A stretch of DNA of 64,000 bases from an uncultured Acidobacteriota bacterium (GTDB lineage: Bacteria > Acidobacteriota > UBA6911 > RPQK01 > JAJDTT01): contig CATOST010000026.1 of assembly GCA_951812665.1 (NCBI GenBank), positions 58,501-122,500 of the forward strand, given 5' to 3'. Made by a program: the position numbers and the translations under genes. Each line of letters opens with the position of its first letter. The stretch's first letter is position 1. The notes under the pieces are model-generated. The model had not been told where the DNA came from and did no database searches. It was given only the letters and a program-made list of their open reading frames with translations. Positions 43,260 through 54,245 of this stretch are shown in pieces.

Positions 43260-45746
43260 TCACCCTATCGCCTGAAGAATCTGAGCTTCCAGTTCTTGCT
43301 GTAGACCAAGGCCAAGTCTACACCCATCACGCGACAAGTAAAAGACATCCACGGCTCTCTCACCTTCGGTGTTGATCAAGACCAGATCGATGTTGCAGCG
43401 AAGGGACGAGATCCGATCGGCGATGGTGTAGAGGAGACCGACAGCGTCCGGAGCCACGAGTTCCATGATGGTGTAGCGTTCGGTGAGTTCATCCTCGAAG
43501 TAGACGGAGGGACGAAACCGTGCGGACGAAAAACGCGTCTTCACCAGTCTGCCCTTGCCCTTGAGATACGTCTCCACGGACCGTTCATCCCGAATCACCC
43601 GGCTGACCGAATCCTGAAACCGCTGTTTCTCGCTGGGATTCAGGGCGAAGAGTCGGCGGGCGTCGGTGAAATGGAACAGGTCCAGAGTCGTCCCCGCCCG
43701 GTTGGACATGGCATAGCCACGGAATATGTTCATCCCAAACGAGGCGAGGACACCGGCGACCCGCGCAAAGAGGTAGAAGCGATCGGGCGTGGCCACACAG
43801 AGCTTGTAGCCGTCGAGATCCCGGGTCAGCCGCAACCGCACCGGCCGGTCGGTTCTCAGTCCCCGGGCCAGACGATAGTGCTCATAGATTTCGGAATGCG
43901 GTGTGATCTTGACGTATCTGAGAGGGAGTCCTTCGAGGAACTTCCCGAAATCCCGGGCCTCGAGGTCGCCGGGCAGGTCTCTGAACAGCAGGGTCGGGGT
44001 CTCTTCTTCCACCGAGTCCACCCCAAAGCCCAGGGTGAGTTTCCGGTAAGCGGAGACATAAAGTTGCCACAGCAGATCCTTGGTCCAATCCTTGAGTACG
44101 CCGGGTCCGACGGCTTGGATGTCCGCGTAGGTCAGAAGACACAGCAGCCGGAGCCGATCGGGATCGCCGACGCGGTCGGCAAAACGGTCGATCACCCGGG
44201 GGTCCTCCAAATCCCTCCGGGAAATGACTCTGGTCATGGACAGATGTTGTTGGATCAGAAACGAGATGGCCTCGATGCATTCCGCGGGAAAGCAGAGGCG
44301 CCTGAGCGCCGCGGCCGCCATCCGCGCGCTGCGGTCGGCATGACGCCCTTCCCGGCTCTTTCCCACGTCGTGGAGAAGGAGGGCCAGTGTCAACAGCTCC
44401 GGATGGGTCGCCTCTTCCAACAGGGCCGCGAACCGTGCGTCCACGCCGGAATTCCCCTCGCTCAACTTCTCAATATTGCGGATGGCCATGAGGCTGTGCT
44501 CATCGACGGTATATTGATGGTAGAAATCGCGCGTGACCTTGGCCTTGATGCTTCCAAATTCCGGAAAAAGAGCCTCCAGGACCCCCAGTTCATACATTTC
44601 GGTCAGGGTTCGGTAGAGGCCGAGCCGGGGAGAAAAGAGGTCCAATAACGATCCTGGTTGCGGAAAACGGCGCATGCTTGCAGCCAGATGGGGACAGCCG
44701 CGGGAAATCAACATGCGGGCCCTGTCACTCAATGGCTTGGCCTGAGTCAGGGAGTCCCGAAAAGCCTTGATGACGATGGGGCCGGCCCGGTCCGGAGAGA
44801 CTTCCTCCAACTGGATCTCCGCGGACGGGTCCACTATGGTCCTTGGGATCAGGGCTTGGCGGCAATACCCGTGGAGAACCCGGGCATTGAGATAGTATTC
44901 CTGCATCATCGACTCGACGCCCGTCTCATCGCCGTCGCTTGCATAGCCGGCCAGAGGTGCAATCTTTTCCTGGAGCCGATAGGTGAGACGATTCAGATTG
45001 CGCCCACGCACGAAATGGACCAACATGCGCATCCGCTGCATGAAACTGGAAGCCTCGTCGATTCGCTCACGGCTGTACGGGCTGAAGGGTGCCTCGCCCC
45101 GCATCCTCGACAGCCACCCGGCCGTCAGGACGTCCCTGAGTCCGCCCGGGCCTTCCTTCAGGTCGGGTTCCAGATGGAAGATGGTGTTCTGGAAACTCTG
45201 GTGGCGTTTCCGGGTCAGACCCACGATCCCGAGGCCGAGTTGCGCGGCTTGCGCTTGATGCCGGTTGGGAAGGAAGTCGCGGATCAGGAGATCCCCGAGT
45301 TCGACATCTCCGGTGACGATTCGGGCATCCGAGAGGGAGAGGGCCGACTCCAGATCCGGGCGCTGGGACCTGAGATCCTCCAGGGCCCAGACCTGGTGTC
45401 CCAGGTCCAGCCGGAGATCCCACAGATCGTGGAGCAGACGTTTGATGGCGTCCTCGGCCTCTTCCCTGTGCTTCCCCCGATACAACAGCAGGAGATCCAG
45501 ATCCGAGTGGGGGAACATCTCCGAGCGTCCGTATCCGCCCAAGGCCAGAACGCAAAACGGACAGGATCGAAGGTGCTGCTGAGCGACTTGAGAGACCAGA
45601 TCGTCCATGGCCCGGGTCAGGTCCGCCAAAGCCGACTTGGGACAAAGGTCTGACCGAAACGATCGCTCGATGCGGCGACGCTGAGCCGAGTAGGTCTTCC
45701 AGGGCTCCGCACCGATCATCGTGGCCATTTCGGGCCATTCTGCCAT
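43260..45746 (-). CDS. glnD: [Protein-PII] uridylyltransferase/uridylyl-removing enzyme
   Basis: GlnD uridylylates P-II when glutamine is low and removes UMP when it is high. The 828-residue protein has the nucleotidyltransferase motif LALGGYGRSEMFPHSDLDLLLL near residue 68. The HD phosphohydrolase domain (LLHDVGKSREGRHADRS near 470) and two C-terminal ACT domains (about 640-720 and 750-825) that sense glutamine follow. All catalytic residues look intact, in contrast with glnE. It is divergent from ilvN. Confidence 0.94.
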   Translation of the reverse strand: MAEWPEMATMIGAEPWKTYSAQRRRIERSFRSDLCPKSALADLTRAMDDLVSQVAQQHLRSCPFCVLALGGYGRSEMFPHSDLDLLLLYRGKHREEAEDAIKRLLHDLWDLRLDLGHQVWALEDLRSQRPDLESALSLSDARIVTGDVELGDLLIRDFLPNRHQAQAAQLGLGIVGLTRKRHQSFQNTIFHLEPDLKEGPGGLRDVLTAGWLSRMRGEAPFSPYSRERIDEASSFMQRMRMLVHFVRGRNLNRLTYRLQEKIAPLAGYASDGDETGVESMMQEYYLNARVLHGYCRQALIPRTIVDPSAEIQLEEVSPDRAGPIVIKAFRDSLTQAKPLSDRARMLISRGCPHLAASMRRFPQPGSLLDLFSPRLGLYRTLTEMYELGVLEALFPEFGSIKAKVTRDFYHQYTVDEHSLMAIRNIEKLSEGNSGVDARFAALLEEATHPELLTLALLLHDVGKSREGRHADRSARMAAAALRRLCFPAECIEAISFLIQQHLSMTRVISRRDLEDPRVIDRFADRVGDPDRLRLLCLLTYADIQAVGPGVLKDWTKDLLWQLYVSAYRKLTLGFGVDSVEEETPTLLFRDLPGDLEARDFGKFLEGLPLRYVKITPHSEIYEHYRLARGLRTDRPVRLRLTRDLDGYKLCVATPDRFYLFARVAGVLASFGMNIFRGYAMSNRAGTTLDLFHFTDARRLFALNPSEKQRFQDSVSRVIRDERSVETYLKGKGRLVKTRFSSARFRPSVYFEDELTERYTIMELVAPDAVGLLYTIADRISSLRCNIDLVLINTEGERAVDVFYLSRDGCRLGLGLQQELEAQILQAIG

Positions 45747-45910
45747 ATCCGTTGGAGCGGACGCTCTGGAAGCCGAAAGTTCGCCGGGCCGGTCCCGGTC
45801 TGTATTATTGCGGTTGCCGTGACGAATGATTGCGGGGGTCGGTTCCAGATCGCACCCTATGCGCCCCTGTCTTGACTCCGGGGCCCAAAGTGCTTATACG
45901 GGGACACGCC

Positions 45911-46405
45911 ATGGTTCAGTTGCTTTCCTTACTGGTCGAAAACAGATCGGGTGTCCTGGCCCGGGTGGTGGGGCTGTTCAGCCAACGGGGTTACAATATC
46001 GAGACCCTGAACGTCGCTCCAACCTCCGACCCCACCATGTCGCTCATCACCCTTTCCACGAAGACGGACGTGCCGGGCACCGAGCAGGTGATCAAGCAGT
46101 TGAACAAGCTGATCGATGTCATCAAGGTCATTCCGTACAATCCGGGCGTCCACATGGCTCGCGAGATGGCCCTGATCCGGGTGCGCGTCACGGAATCCAG
46201 CCGCTCGGAGATTTTGGAGCTCTCCAAGGTGTTTCGGGCTCGCGTGGTCGACGCCAGTCCGCAGAGCTGTGTTTTCGAGGTGACGGGACAGCCGGAGAAA
46301 ATCAACGGCTTTCTCCAGAATATGCGCGTCTACGGTGTCCGAGACGTGCACCGGACCGGATGCCTTTCACTCAGTCGTGGCAGTGCCGAAAAAAGAAGAG
46401 GCTAG
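45911..46405 (+). CDS. ilvN: Acetolactate synthase small (regulatory) subunit
   Basis: This 164-residue ACT-domain protein binds valine and regulates acetolactate synthase in branched-chain amino-acid synthesis. The start VQLLSLLVENRSGVLARVVGLFSQRGYNIETLNVAPT is diagnostic, and REMALIRVRV follows. The large subunit ilvB, normally directly upstream, is absent; a glnD gene is divergent there instead. GGGGA precedes the ATG at 45911. Adjacent genes have no obvious link to branched-chain synthesis. Confidence 0.92.
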   Translation: MVQLLSLLVENRSGVLARVVGLFSQRGYNIETLNVAPTSDPTMSLITLSTKTDVPGTEQVIKQLNKLIDVIKVIPYNPGVHMAREMALIRVRVTESSRSEILELSKVFRARVVDASPQSCVFEVTGQPEKINGFLQNMRVYGVRDVHRTGCLSLSRGSAEKRRG

Positions 46406-46538
46406 GAGCCTGCGCCGCACCGGGCCGGGAACCCGAATTTCTAACCGGGTCGCGGAGTAGAGCCCGGCAGAGACCTGCTCTTCAGGCTATGGCAATGGTT
46501 TCGCGGGAGACTCCCGGGCGCAGACTGCGCGAGGGCGT

Positions 46539-47225
46539 TCAGTACCAGTCCAGAACCCTGACTTCGACGCCCTCGGCGGTCACCATCCGCTCGAAGACCT
46601 TTACGTCGGATCCCCTGAAGTGGTAGGGGTACACGGCCTTGGGACGGAAGCTGTTGACGCACTCGGCGGCTTCTTCGGGAGTCATGGTGTAAGGAAGATT
46701 CATGCATACGAACGCCAGATCGATATCCTTCAACGCCTTCATCTCCGGAACGCACTCGGTGTCTCCGGAAATATAGACACGCTCTTTCCCGAACGTGAGA
46801 ATGTAACCGTTTCCCCGGCCTCGGGTGTGGTAGAGCTGCCCCGCCTTGGGACCCCGTTTCAGGTTGTACATGGCGACGCCTTCCACCTGGATTCCGAGTG
46901 GGCGAATGGTTTCTCCGTTACTCAGGACCCTGGCTTCCGAGACCGTCTTCTGCACCGCTGCGGGAGCGACGATGATCGTCCCCTCCTTCCGGACTCGAGA
47001 GATCTGCTCCGGATCCATGTGGTCCCCATGGATATCGGTGATCAGGATGAGGTCCGCCGGCGGTTGTCCCGTGTAGTCTCCCCGGCTCCAAGGATCGACG
47101 TAGACGACTTTCTCCTGCCATTTGAGAATGAGGGATCCATGGTGAATCGGGATCACCTCCACTCCACCGGCCAGCCCGGTCAGGTTGAAAACACCGAACA
47201 ACAACCACTGCGTGAGGTTTCGCAT
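46539..47225 (-). CDS. Exported metallo-beta-lactamase-fold hydrolase
   Basis: This 228-residue protein has a short hydrophobic N-terminal signal (about 5-20). The MBL-fold part resembles the UPF0173/L-ascorbate-lactonase-like group. Metal-site strings are TDIHGDHMDP near residue 66, YISGDTE near 150 and YPYHFRGSD near 200. Substrate is unknown. Export to the periplasm is inferred from the signal-like start. It follows the hypothetical protein gene (47314) by about 90 bp on the same strand. Confidence 0.75.
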   Translation of the reverse strand: MRNLTQWLLFGVFNLTGLAGGVEVIPIHHGSLILKWQEKVVYVDPWSRGDYTGQPPADLILITDIHGDHMDPEQISRVRKEGTIIVAPAAVQKTVSEARVLSNGETIRPLGIQVEGVAMYNLKRGPKAGQLYHTRGRGNGYILTFGKERVYISGDTECVPEMKALKDIDLAFVCMNLPYTMTPEEAAECVNSFRPKAVYPYHFRGSDVKVFERMVTAEGVEVRVLDWY

Positions 47226-47313
47226 CAGTCACTCCTTCCGGTCTCGCCGATTCCCGGTCCCACCAGGTTCCGGCAGGGCCTGATGGTCACGACTCCTGAT
47301 CCCTGCCCAGACG

Positions 47314-48024
47314 CTAGCGGTCCACCGCTTTCCGGAGTCTCTTGGCCATCTCCTGGACGTGGTAAAGATGCACCAGCATGGTCTTCCTGTCCCGAAGGTC
47401 TTCGAAACTCACGGTATTCGTGGGCTTGTAGAAGAAATCCTCGATTCGCCGTTCGGCCAGTATCAGTTCCCTCCTCAGGTACGCCACCTCTGGGCCGTAG
47501 CCGTCCCTTCCGCCCAAGGAGCGGACCCGGGGCCGTTTGGAGTCCTTCCGAGCCAGTCCCAGCAGGATGCTCCCGATGAGGTTCTTGAGGCCTCTGGCAT
47601 CGCGGGACAGATCCCCCAGCGCCTTCCTCCACTTCTTCCGGAATTCGGGCGTCATCTGCAGGCGCTTGTCGACCATTGAATTCGCCCGGATCTCCTGGAC
47701 CTCTTCGCAGTGCACCTTGAGCATGACGAGAGTGGAGCGGATTCGGCCCAGGTAGTAGCCGATCTGGCGATCCACGTATTGCATGACGAAAGGATCGTTG
47801 GTTCTGGGACCGACGGAGGTGACACTCTTGTAATACTGAGATCGGAAATGCGACCTCAGAATCTGGTTCTGGTAGGCGGGAATGGACTCGGTGTTCTTGA
47901 TGACGTCTTCCGTAGTCCCGGTCAGAGGGACAAGCAGAAAATGACAACAGCCAACAAGAATCGATAGACGACAAACGGCAGCAGCGTACGCTGCTCGAGA
48001 AAGCGAAGAAAAAACCGGATACAT
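47314..48024 (-). CDS. Hypothetical protein, possibly exported
   Basis: I do not recognise this protein. As opened from the ATG at 48024 it has 236 residues, with a hydrophobic stretch at about 14-36 that could be a signal or anchor. A mostly helical, Arg/Lys-rich remainder follows (MLKVHCEEVQEIRANS, VAYLRRELILAERRIEDFF). That start overlaps uppP by 103 bp in another frame on the same strand, which is unusual. The true start may be a non-ATG codon near 47937, giving about 207 residues. Confidence in the coding nature is moderate, in the start low. Confidence 0.55.
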   Translation of the reverse strand: MYPVFSSLSRAAYAAAVCRLSILVGCCHFLLVPLTGTTEDVIKNTESIPAYQNQILRSHFRSQYYKSVTSVGPRTNDPFVMQYVDRQIGYYLGRIRSTLVMLKVHCEEVQEIRANSMVDKRLQMTPEFRKKWRKALGDLSRDARGLKNLIGSILLGLARKDSKRPRVRSLGGRDGYGPEVAYLRRELILAERRIEDFFYKPTNTVSFEDLRDRKTMLVHLYHVQEMAKRLRKAVDR

Positions 48025-48743
48025 AGGATGCCGCTAACGAAAGACGATGATACACCAAGGAGCAGCGTGGAGTCAGCCACGCCGGCGGCCGCCTCCGCGG
48101 TTCGGGCAGAGAGCAGGTCGTAGACGGCAGACGCCCCTGCCAGCGCCATGATGGGTGCTGAAAGGAGGAAGGCAAACCGGGCGGCATCCGATCGATTGAG
48201 GCCCAGAGCCAGACCCGCGCTCAGAGTGATGCCCGCCCGGCTCACCCCCGGCATCAGAGCCAGGACCTGGGCCAATCCGATCAGAACTCCGTCTTTCCGG
48301 GTCAGGCTCCGGAGCGAACGATTCTTGGATCCGTGACGGTCCGTCCACCAGAGGAGAAGGCCGAATAGGCCCAGGCAGGATGCGGTTACCATGGGGGTCC
48401 GGAGATAGTCCTCGATCACATGCTTCAGCAATCCGCCCGCCACCACCGCCGGAATCGTCCCCAGAAGGATGGCGTCCATCAGAAAAGAGTTCCGGCTCCG
48501 GGACCGGCCCAACACCCGCTCGAACGCCGTCACCAGGAACTGCTTCCACTCGCGCCGGAAATAGACCAGTACGGCCAGGAGAGTCCCGATGTGGACCACG
48601 ATGTCGAAAATCAGACCCAGAGGCTGCCAGCCCAGGATCCAGGGAACCAGAATCAGGTGACCCGAACTGCTCACCGGCAGGAATTCGGTGAGCCCCTGCA
48701 AGATCCCAAGGAGGAATCCCTGAAGCGTCTCCTCGCTGATCAT
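47922..48743 (-). CDS. uppP: Undecaprenyl-diphosphatase
   Basis: UppP (BacA) recycles undecaprenyl pyrophosphate, the lipid carrier for peptidoglycan and LPS glycans. The 273-residue membrane protein has eight likely spans and both catalytic motifs: [16 protein letters not shown] near residue 16 and [14 protein letters not shown] near 155. The ATG at 48743 gives the E. coli length exactly; the longer frame adds 12 residues. It is divergent from guaA. Confidence 0.94.
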   Translation of the reverse strand: MISEETLQGFLLGILQGLTEFLPVSSSGHLILVPWILGWQPLGLIFDIVVHIGTLLAVLVYFRREWKQFLVTAFERVLGRSRSRNSFLMDAILLGTIPAVVAGGLLKHVIEDYLRTPMVTASCLGLFGLLLWWTDRHGSKNRSLRSLTRKDGVLIGLAQVLALMPGVSRAGITLSAGLALGLNRSDAARFAFLLSAPIMALAGASAVYDLLSARTAEAAAGVADSTLLLGVSSSFVSGILCIRFFLRFLEQRTLLPFVVYRFLLAVVIFCLSL

Positions 48744-48828
48744 TCCGGAGATGGTCCCGCCTGGCCGAACCCGAGTCAAGCGGGGGCGCAGCGCGGGCGG
48801 CCAAGGGCACTTGGGGGTCAGAATGGCG

Positions 48829-48837
48829 TGCTATACT
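48829..48837 (+). promoter_or_regulatory. Extended -10 promoter element ahead of guaA
   Basis: TGCTATACT has the extended -10 form (TGn plus TATACT) and lies about 53 nt before the guaA GTG. The same TGCTATACT stands directly before mutL. Confidence 0.45.
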
Positions 48838-48890
48838 CCGCTCCCGTCACTCGGCAAGGGGCCGATTCCGCTTCGAACAAAGAGGTTCCG

Positions 48891-50423
<1,533 letters not shown>

Positions 50424-50505
50424 TCAGACCCTGCCTTGGATACGGAGCGGGACCCGGACCTCTCCAGGGATCGGTTTTGCCGCCAACGCACAGGAATTAA
50501 GCGAT

Positions 50506-53500
50506 ATGGGTCAAGCTGAATTTGTCCATCTTCACGTTCATAGCCACTACAGCCTGTTGGATGGAGCCAACAAGATCGACGCCCTCTTCAAGAGAGCGTC
50601 CGAACTGAAGATGCCGGCGATCGCCTTGACGGATCACGGCAATCTGTTTGGAGCCATCCAGTTCCACGATGCGGGAGTCAAAACCGGGGTCAATCCCATT
50701 ATCGGTTGTGAGGTCTACGTTGCCCGGGAAGGACGAACGGTCAAGTCGGGCCGGTCGGATGGAAGCAACCATCTGGTGCTCCTGGCTCGGAATCAAAAGG
50801 GCTATCAGAACCTGGTCAAACTCGTGTCGCTGGGTTATCTGGAGGGATTCTACTATCGGCCGCGCATCGACCGTGAGTTGCTGGAGCAGCACAGCGAAGG
50901 ATTGATCGGACTCTCGGCCTGTCTCAAGGGGATCGTGGCCTGGAATCTACACCAGGATCGCTACCAGAAAGCGCGCAAAGAGGCGGGGGAACTCTCGGAG
51001 ATCTTCGGCAAAGATCATTTCTACCTGGAGCTGCAGGACCACGGCATAGAAGCGCAGAAGTCGGTGAATACCGGGATCGTAAGCCTGGCCAAGGAACTGG
51101 ATCTTCCGCTGGTCGCGACCAACGACTGCCATTACCTCTCCCAGGAGGACTCCTTTCCCCACGATGTCCTGCTTTGCATCCAGACCGGAAAGACGGTCCA
51201 GGACACCAACCGGCTGAGCTACCGGACCGATCAGTTTTTCTTGAAGACCCCGGAGCAGATGGCCCAACTCTTCGGCCATGTCCCGGGCGCGCTTTCCAAC
51301 ACCCTGGCCGTTGCCGAGCAGTGTGAGTTCCGGTTGCAAGACACCGGATCGGTGTTTCCGGAGTTTGAAGTTCCCGCTGAAAATACGTTGGATTCCTACT
51401 TCGAGTCCGTGGTTCGAGAGGGGTTCTCACGGCGGATGGAGACCTTGAAGAAGCAGCAGGGCTCGGACGGGCCGGCCCCTTCATTCGAGCAGTATTCCCA
51501 GCGTCTGGATCAGGAAATCGCCATGATTCAGAAAATGAAATTTTCCGGATATTTCCTGATCGTCTGGGATTTCATGAGATACGCACGGGAACAGGGGATC
51601 GCCGTAGGTCCCGGGCGGGGATCGGCGGCCGGCAGTCTGGTCTCCTATGCCATGCAGATCACCGATGTGGACCCGCTTCAGTATGGTCTGCTCTTCGAAC
51701 GATTCTTGAATCCGGAGCGGGTCACTCCACCCGACATCGATATCGACTTCTGCATGCATCGCCGGAACCAGGTCATCGACTATGTGACCCAAAAGTACGG
51801 ACGCGACAACGTCAGTCAGATCATCACCTTCGGGACCATGGCCGCCCGGGGAGCCATTCGGGACGTGGGGCGCGGCCTCAACATTCCCTACGGCGAGGTT
51901 GACCGCATCGCCCGCCTGGTCCCCTCGGGTCCTGACGTCACCTTGAAAAAGTCTCTGAAAAAGGTCAAGGAGCTCCGGGACCTGACAGCCGGCGATGAGC
52001 GTTACCAGCAGCTTCTGACCGTGGCTCAGCGCCTGGAAGGACTGGCCCGGCACGCGTCCACCCACGCCGCCGGTATCGTCATTGCCCCCAGACCGCTGAC
52101 CGAGCTCATCCCCTTGTACAAGTCGAGCAAGGATGAAATCACGACCCAATACACGATGAACGACCTGGAGCGGCTGGGGCTGCTCAAGATGGATTTCCTG
52201 GCGCTGACCACGCTGACGCTGATCGAACAGACCTTGGAGCAGATTCGAGAGCAGTCGAAGCTGGAAATCAATCTGGATGAGATCAATCTCCAGGATAAGG
52301 ATACTTTCCGGCTCTTTTGCGAAGGCCGCACCACCGGCATCTTCCAGTTCGAGTCCCGGGGGATGAGAGAAATCTTGAAACAGCTCCAGCCCAGCCGTTT
52401 CGAGGACCTCATCGCCATGAATGCCCTCTATCGCCCCGGACCCATCCAGGGAGGAATGATCGACGACTTTGTGGCGCGCCGGCATGGCAAGGTCAAGATC
52501 CGGTACGAGGTTCCCGAGTTGGAGGAGATCCTGCGAGAGACCTATGGGGTCATCGTGTACCAGGAACAGGTCATGCAGATTGCCAGTAAATTGGCCGGCT
52601 TTTCCCTGGGTGAAGCCGACTTGCTCCGTAGGGCCATGGGAAAGAAGAAAAAGAAGGTCATGCAGGGCCAGAAGAAGCAGTTCCTGGAGGGCTGTCGGGA
52701 ACGGGGTGTCGACCTGAAGAAGGCCCAAAAGATCTATGACCTTATCGAGCAGTTTGCAGGGTACGGTTTCAATAAGAGCCACTCCACCGCATATGCGATC
52801 CTGGCCTACCAGACCGCCTATCTGAAGAGCCACCATCCGGTGCAGTTCATGGCGGCCCTGCTCACCAGCGAGACCTCCAACACCGACAAGATGGTCCAGT
52901 ACCTGAATGAGTGCCGCGACGTGGGCATACGGGTTCTGCCACCGACCATCAATAGTGGAACTCTCCACTTCTCGGCCCGCGGGGAGAGTATCCAGTTCGG
53001 TCTCGCCGCCATCCGGAACGTGGGAGAGGCCGCCATTCGTTCGCTACTCTCATGCCGAGAGGAAGTGAAGACCTTCACCAGCTTTTCCCATTTCCTGGAA
53101 CATGTGGACTTGCGGACCCTCAACAAACGGGTCTTGGAGGCGTTGATCAAGTCCGGAGCATTCGATTCCTTGAACCGGTCTCGAAGAGGCTTGTTGGAGA
53201 ACCTGGATCGGGCCATCGAAAGGGCGCAAAAGGCGCAAAAGGACCGGCTCAGCGGGCAGTTGAACCTCTTTCAGCAGGGGGGGATGGGACCGGTGGCGGC
53301 TCCACCGCAGGAGAGCGAACCGGAAGCGGAATGGCCGGACCACCTGAAATGGCGCTATGAGAAGGAAGCACTGGGCCACTATGTCACGGGGCACCCTCTC
53401 AAGGGCTACCAAGCTGAGCTGGCGCGTTTCTCGGACATCAAGGCGCGGGAGGTTTCCGAGGAAACGGGGGGCCGGGAGCTCTCGATTGGCGGGTTGATCA

Positions 53501-53976
53501 CAGAGGTCAAGCAGCTCACGACCCGCAAGGGCGACGCCATGGCGACCTTCGTGCTGGAGGACCTCTCGGGGAGCGTGGAAGTCCTGGTCTGGCCCAAGAC
53601 CTACCGCAGGTGCCAATCCCTGTTGGAGTCGGCTCCGCCGGTGTTGCTGCGCGGCCGCTGCGAGTCGGACGTCCGCGGCAAGATGCGCATGCTGTGTTCC
53701 GACCTGATCCCCCTGGACAGTCTCTGGAACGGAGCCGTCCAGTCTGCGCGGATCACCATCCCGTTGCCCTCCCTCGACGACGACAAGGTCACTGGCCTCC
53801 ATGAACTGGTGAGCCGCCACCCTGGTAAGTGCCCCCTGCAATTCGAGCTGGTCGAGCAGGAGTCGTATCGAATTCGACTGATCCCGGGCCAGGAGCTTGC
53901 CGTCAATCCGATTCCTTCCTTCGTCACCGCGGTGGAAGATCTTTTTGGGAAAAGCTCCGTCACACTGTATACTTAG
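50506..53976 (+). CDS. dnaE: DNA polymerase III alpha subunit
   Basis: This is the replicative polymerase, 1156 residues. It has the PHP domain (HVHSHYSLLDGANKIDALF at the start), the polymerase palm with VGPGRGSAAGSLVSY near 370 and PDIDIDFCMHRRNQVIDY near 410, then fingers, tandem HhH near 830 and the OB fold (about 990-1070). These order and lengths match DnaE1 rather than PolC or the error-prone DnaE2. The TAG stop is the last part of TTAG, the target site of repeat copy E, which begins at the next base. Confidence 0.95.
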   Translation: MGQAEFVHLHVHSHYSLLDGANKIDALFKRASELKMPAIALTDHGNLFGAIQFHDAGVKTGVNPIIGCEVYVAREGRTVKSGRSDGSNHLVLLARNQKGYQNLVKLVSLGYLEGFYYRPRIDRELLEQHSEGLIGLSACLKGIVAWNLHQDRYQKARKEAGELSEIFGKDHFYLELQDHGIEAQKSVNTGIVSLAKELDLPLVATNDCHYLSQEDSFPHDVLLCIQTGKTVQDTNRLSYRTDQFFLKTPEQMAQLFGHVPGALSNTLAVAEQCEFRLQDTGSVFPEFEVPAENTLDSYFESVVREGFSRRMETLKKQQGSDGPAPSFEQYSQRLDQEIAMIQKMKFSGYFLIVWDFMRYAREQGIAVGPGRGSAAGSLVSYAMQITDVDPLQYGLLFERFLNPERVTPPDIDIDFCMHRRNQVIDYVTQKYGRDNVSQIITFGTMAARGAIRDVGRGLNIPYGEVDRIARLVPSGPDVTLKKSLKKVKELRDLTAGDERYQQLLTVAQRLEGLARHASTHAAGIVIAPRPLTELIPLYKSSKDEITTQYTMNDLERLGLLKMDFLALTTLTLIEQTLEQIREQSKLEINLDEINLQDKDTFRLFCEGRTTGIFQFESRGMREILKQLQPSRFEDLIAMNALYRPGPIQGGMIDDFVARRHGKVKIRYEVPELEEILRETYGVIVYQEQVMQIASKLAGFSLGEADLLRRAMGKKKKKVMQGQKKQFLEGCRERGVDLKKAQKIYDLIEQFAGYGFNKSHSTAYAILAYQTAYLKSHHPVQFMAALLTSETSNTDKMVQYLNECRDVGIRVLPPTINSGTLHFSARGESIQFGLAAIRNVGEAAIRSLLSCREEVKTFTSFSHFLEHVDLRTLNKRVLEALIKSGAFDSLNRSRRGLLENLDRAIERAQKAQKDRLSGQLNLFQQGGMGPVAAPPQESEPEAEWPDHLKWRYEKEALGHYVTGHPLKGYQAELARFSDIKAREVSEETGGRELSIGGLITEVKQLTTRKGDAMATFVLEDLSGSVEVLVWPKTYRRCQSLLESAPPVLLRGRCESDVRGKMRMLCSDLIPLDSLWNGAVQSARITIPLPSLDDDKVTGLHELVSRHPGKCPLQFELVEQESYRIRLIPGQELAVNPIPSFVTAVEDLFGKSSVTLYT

Positions 53977-54136
53977 CAGCCCGTGGTAAAACACGTCACG
54001 GCATTCGGCCGTCCCTGCATCGTGCGCGGACTGCGTTGCTATCGGCTCACATACTCCCGGTATGCTCCCTCCGAAGCACCTGGCCCGGCGGGCGCAGGAA
54101 CGGTCTCGGTGCTCGCGGGACTTTCACCACGGACTG
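53977..54136 (+). repeat. Foldback repeat element, complete copy E (160 bp)
   Basis: It begins CAGCCCGTGG directly after the dnaE stop codon and ends CCACGGACTG. The flanks TTAG (53973-53976) and TCAG (54137-54140) match at three of four positions. It is the most diverged copy and is 2 bp longer, but it keeps the central CATACTCCCGGTATG and both termini. Confidence 0.9.
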
Positions 54137-54245
54137 TCAGGGCTGACGTCCGATCCGGAACAGGAGTCGAATTCCCTAAGCCGCACGACTGGTGCCGCCC
54201 GATCGGCTGGCAACCAACTTCCTAAGTGACCTTCGAAGTGAGCCT

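Noticed and set aside
46406..46538. Possible tRNA between ilvN and the hydrolase gene
   Set aside because: Small stems are present, but no cloverleaf with a TPsiC arm or acceptor pairing could be built.
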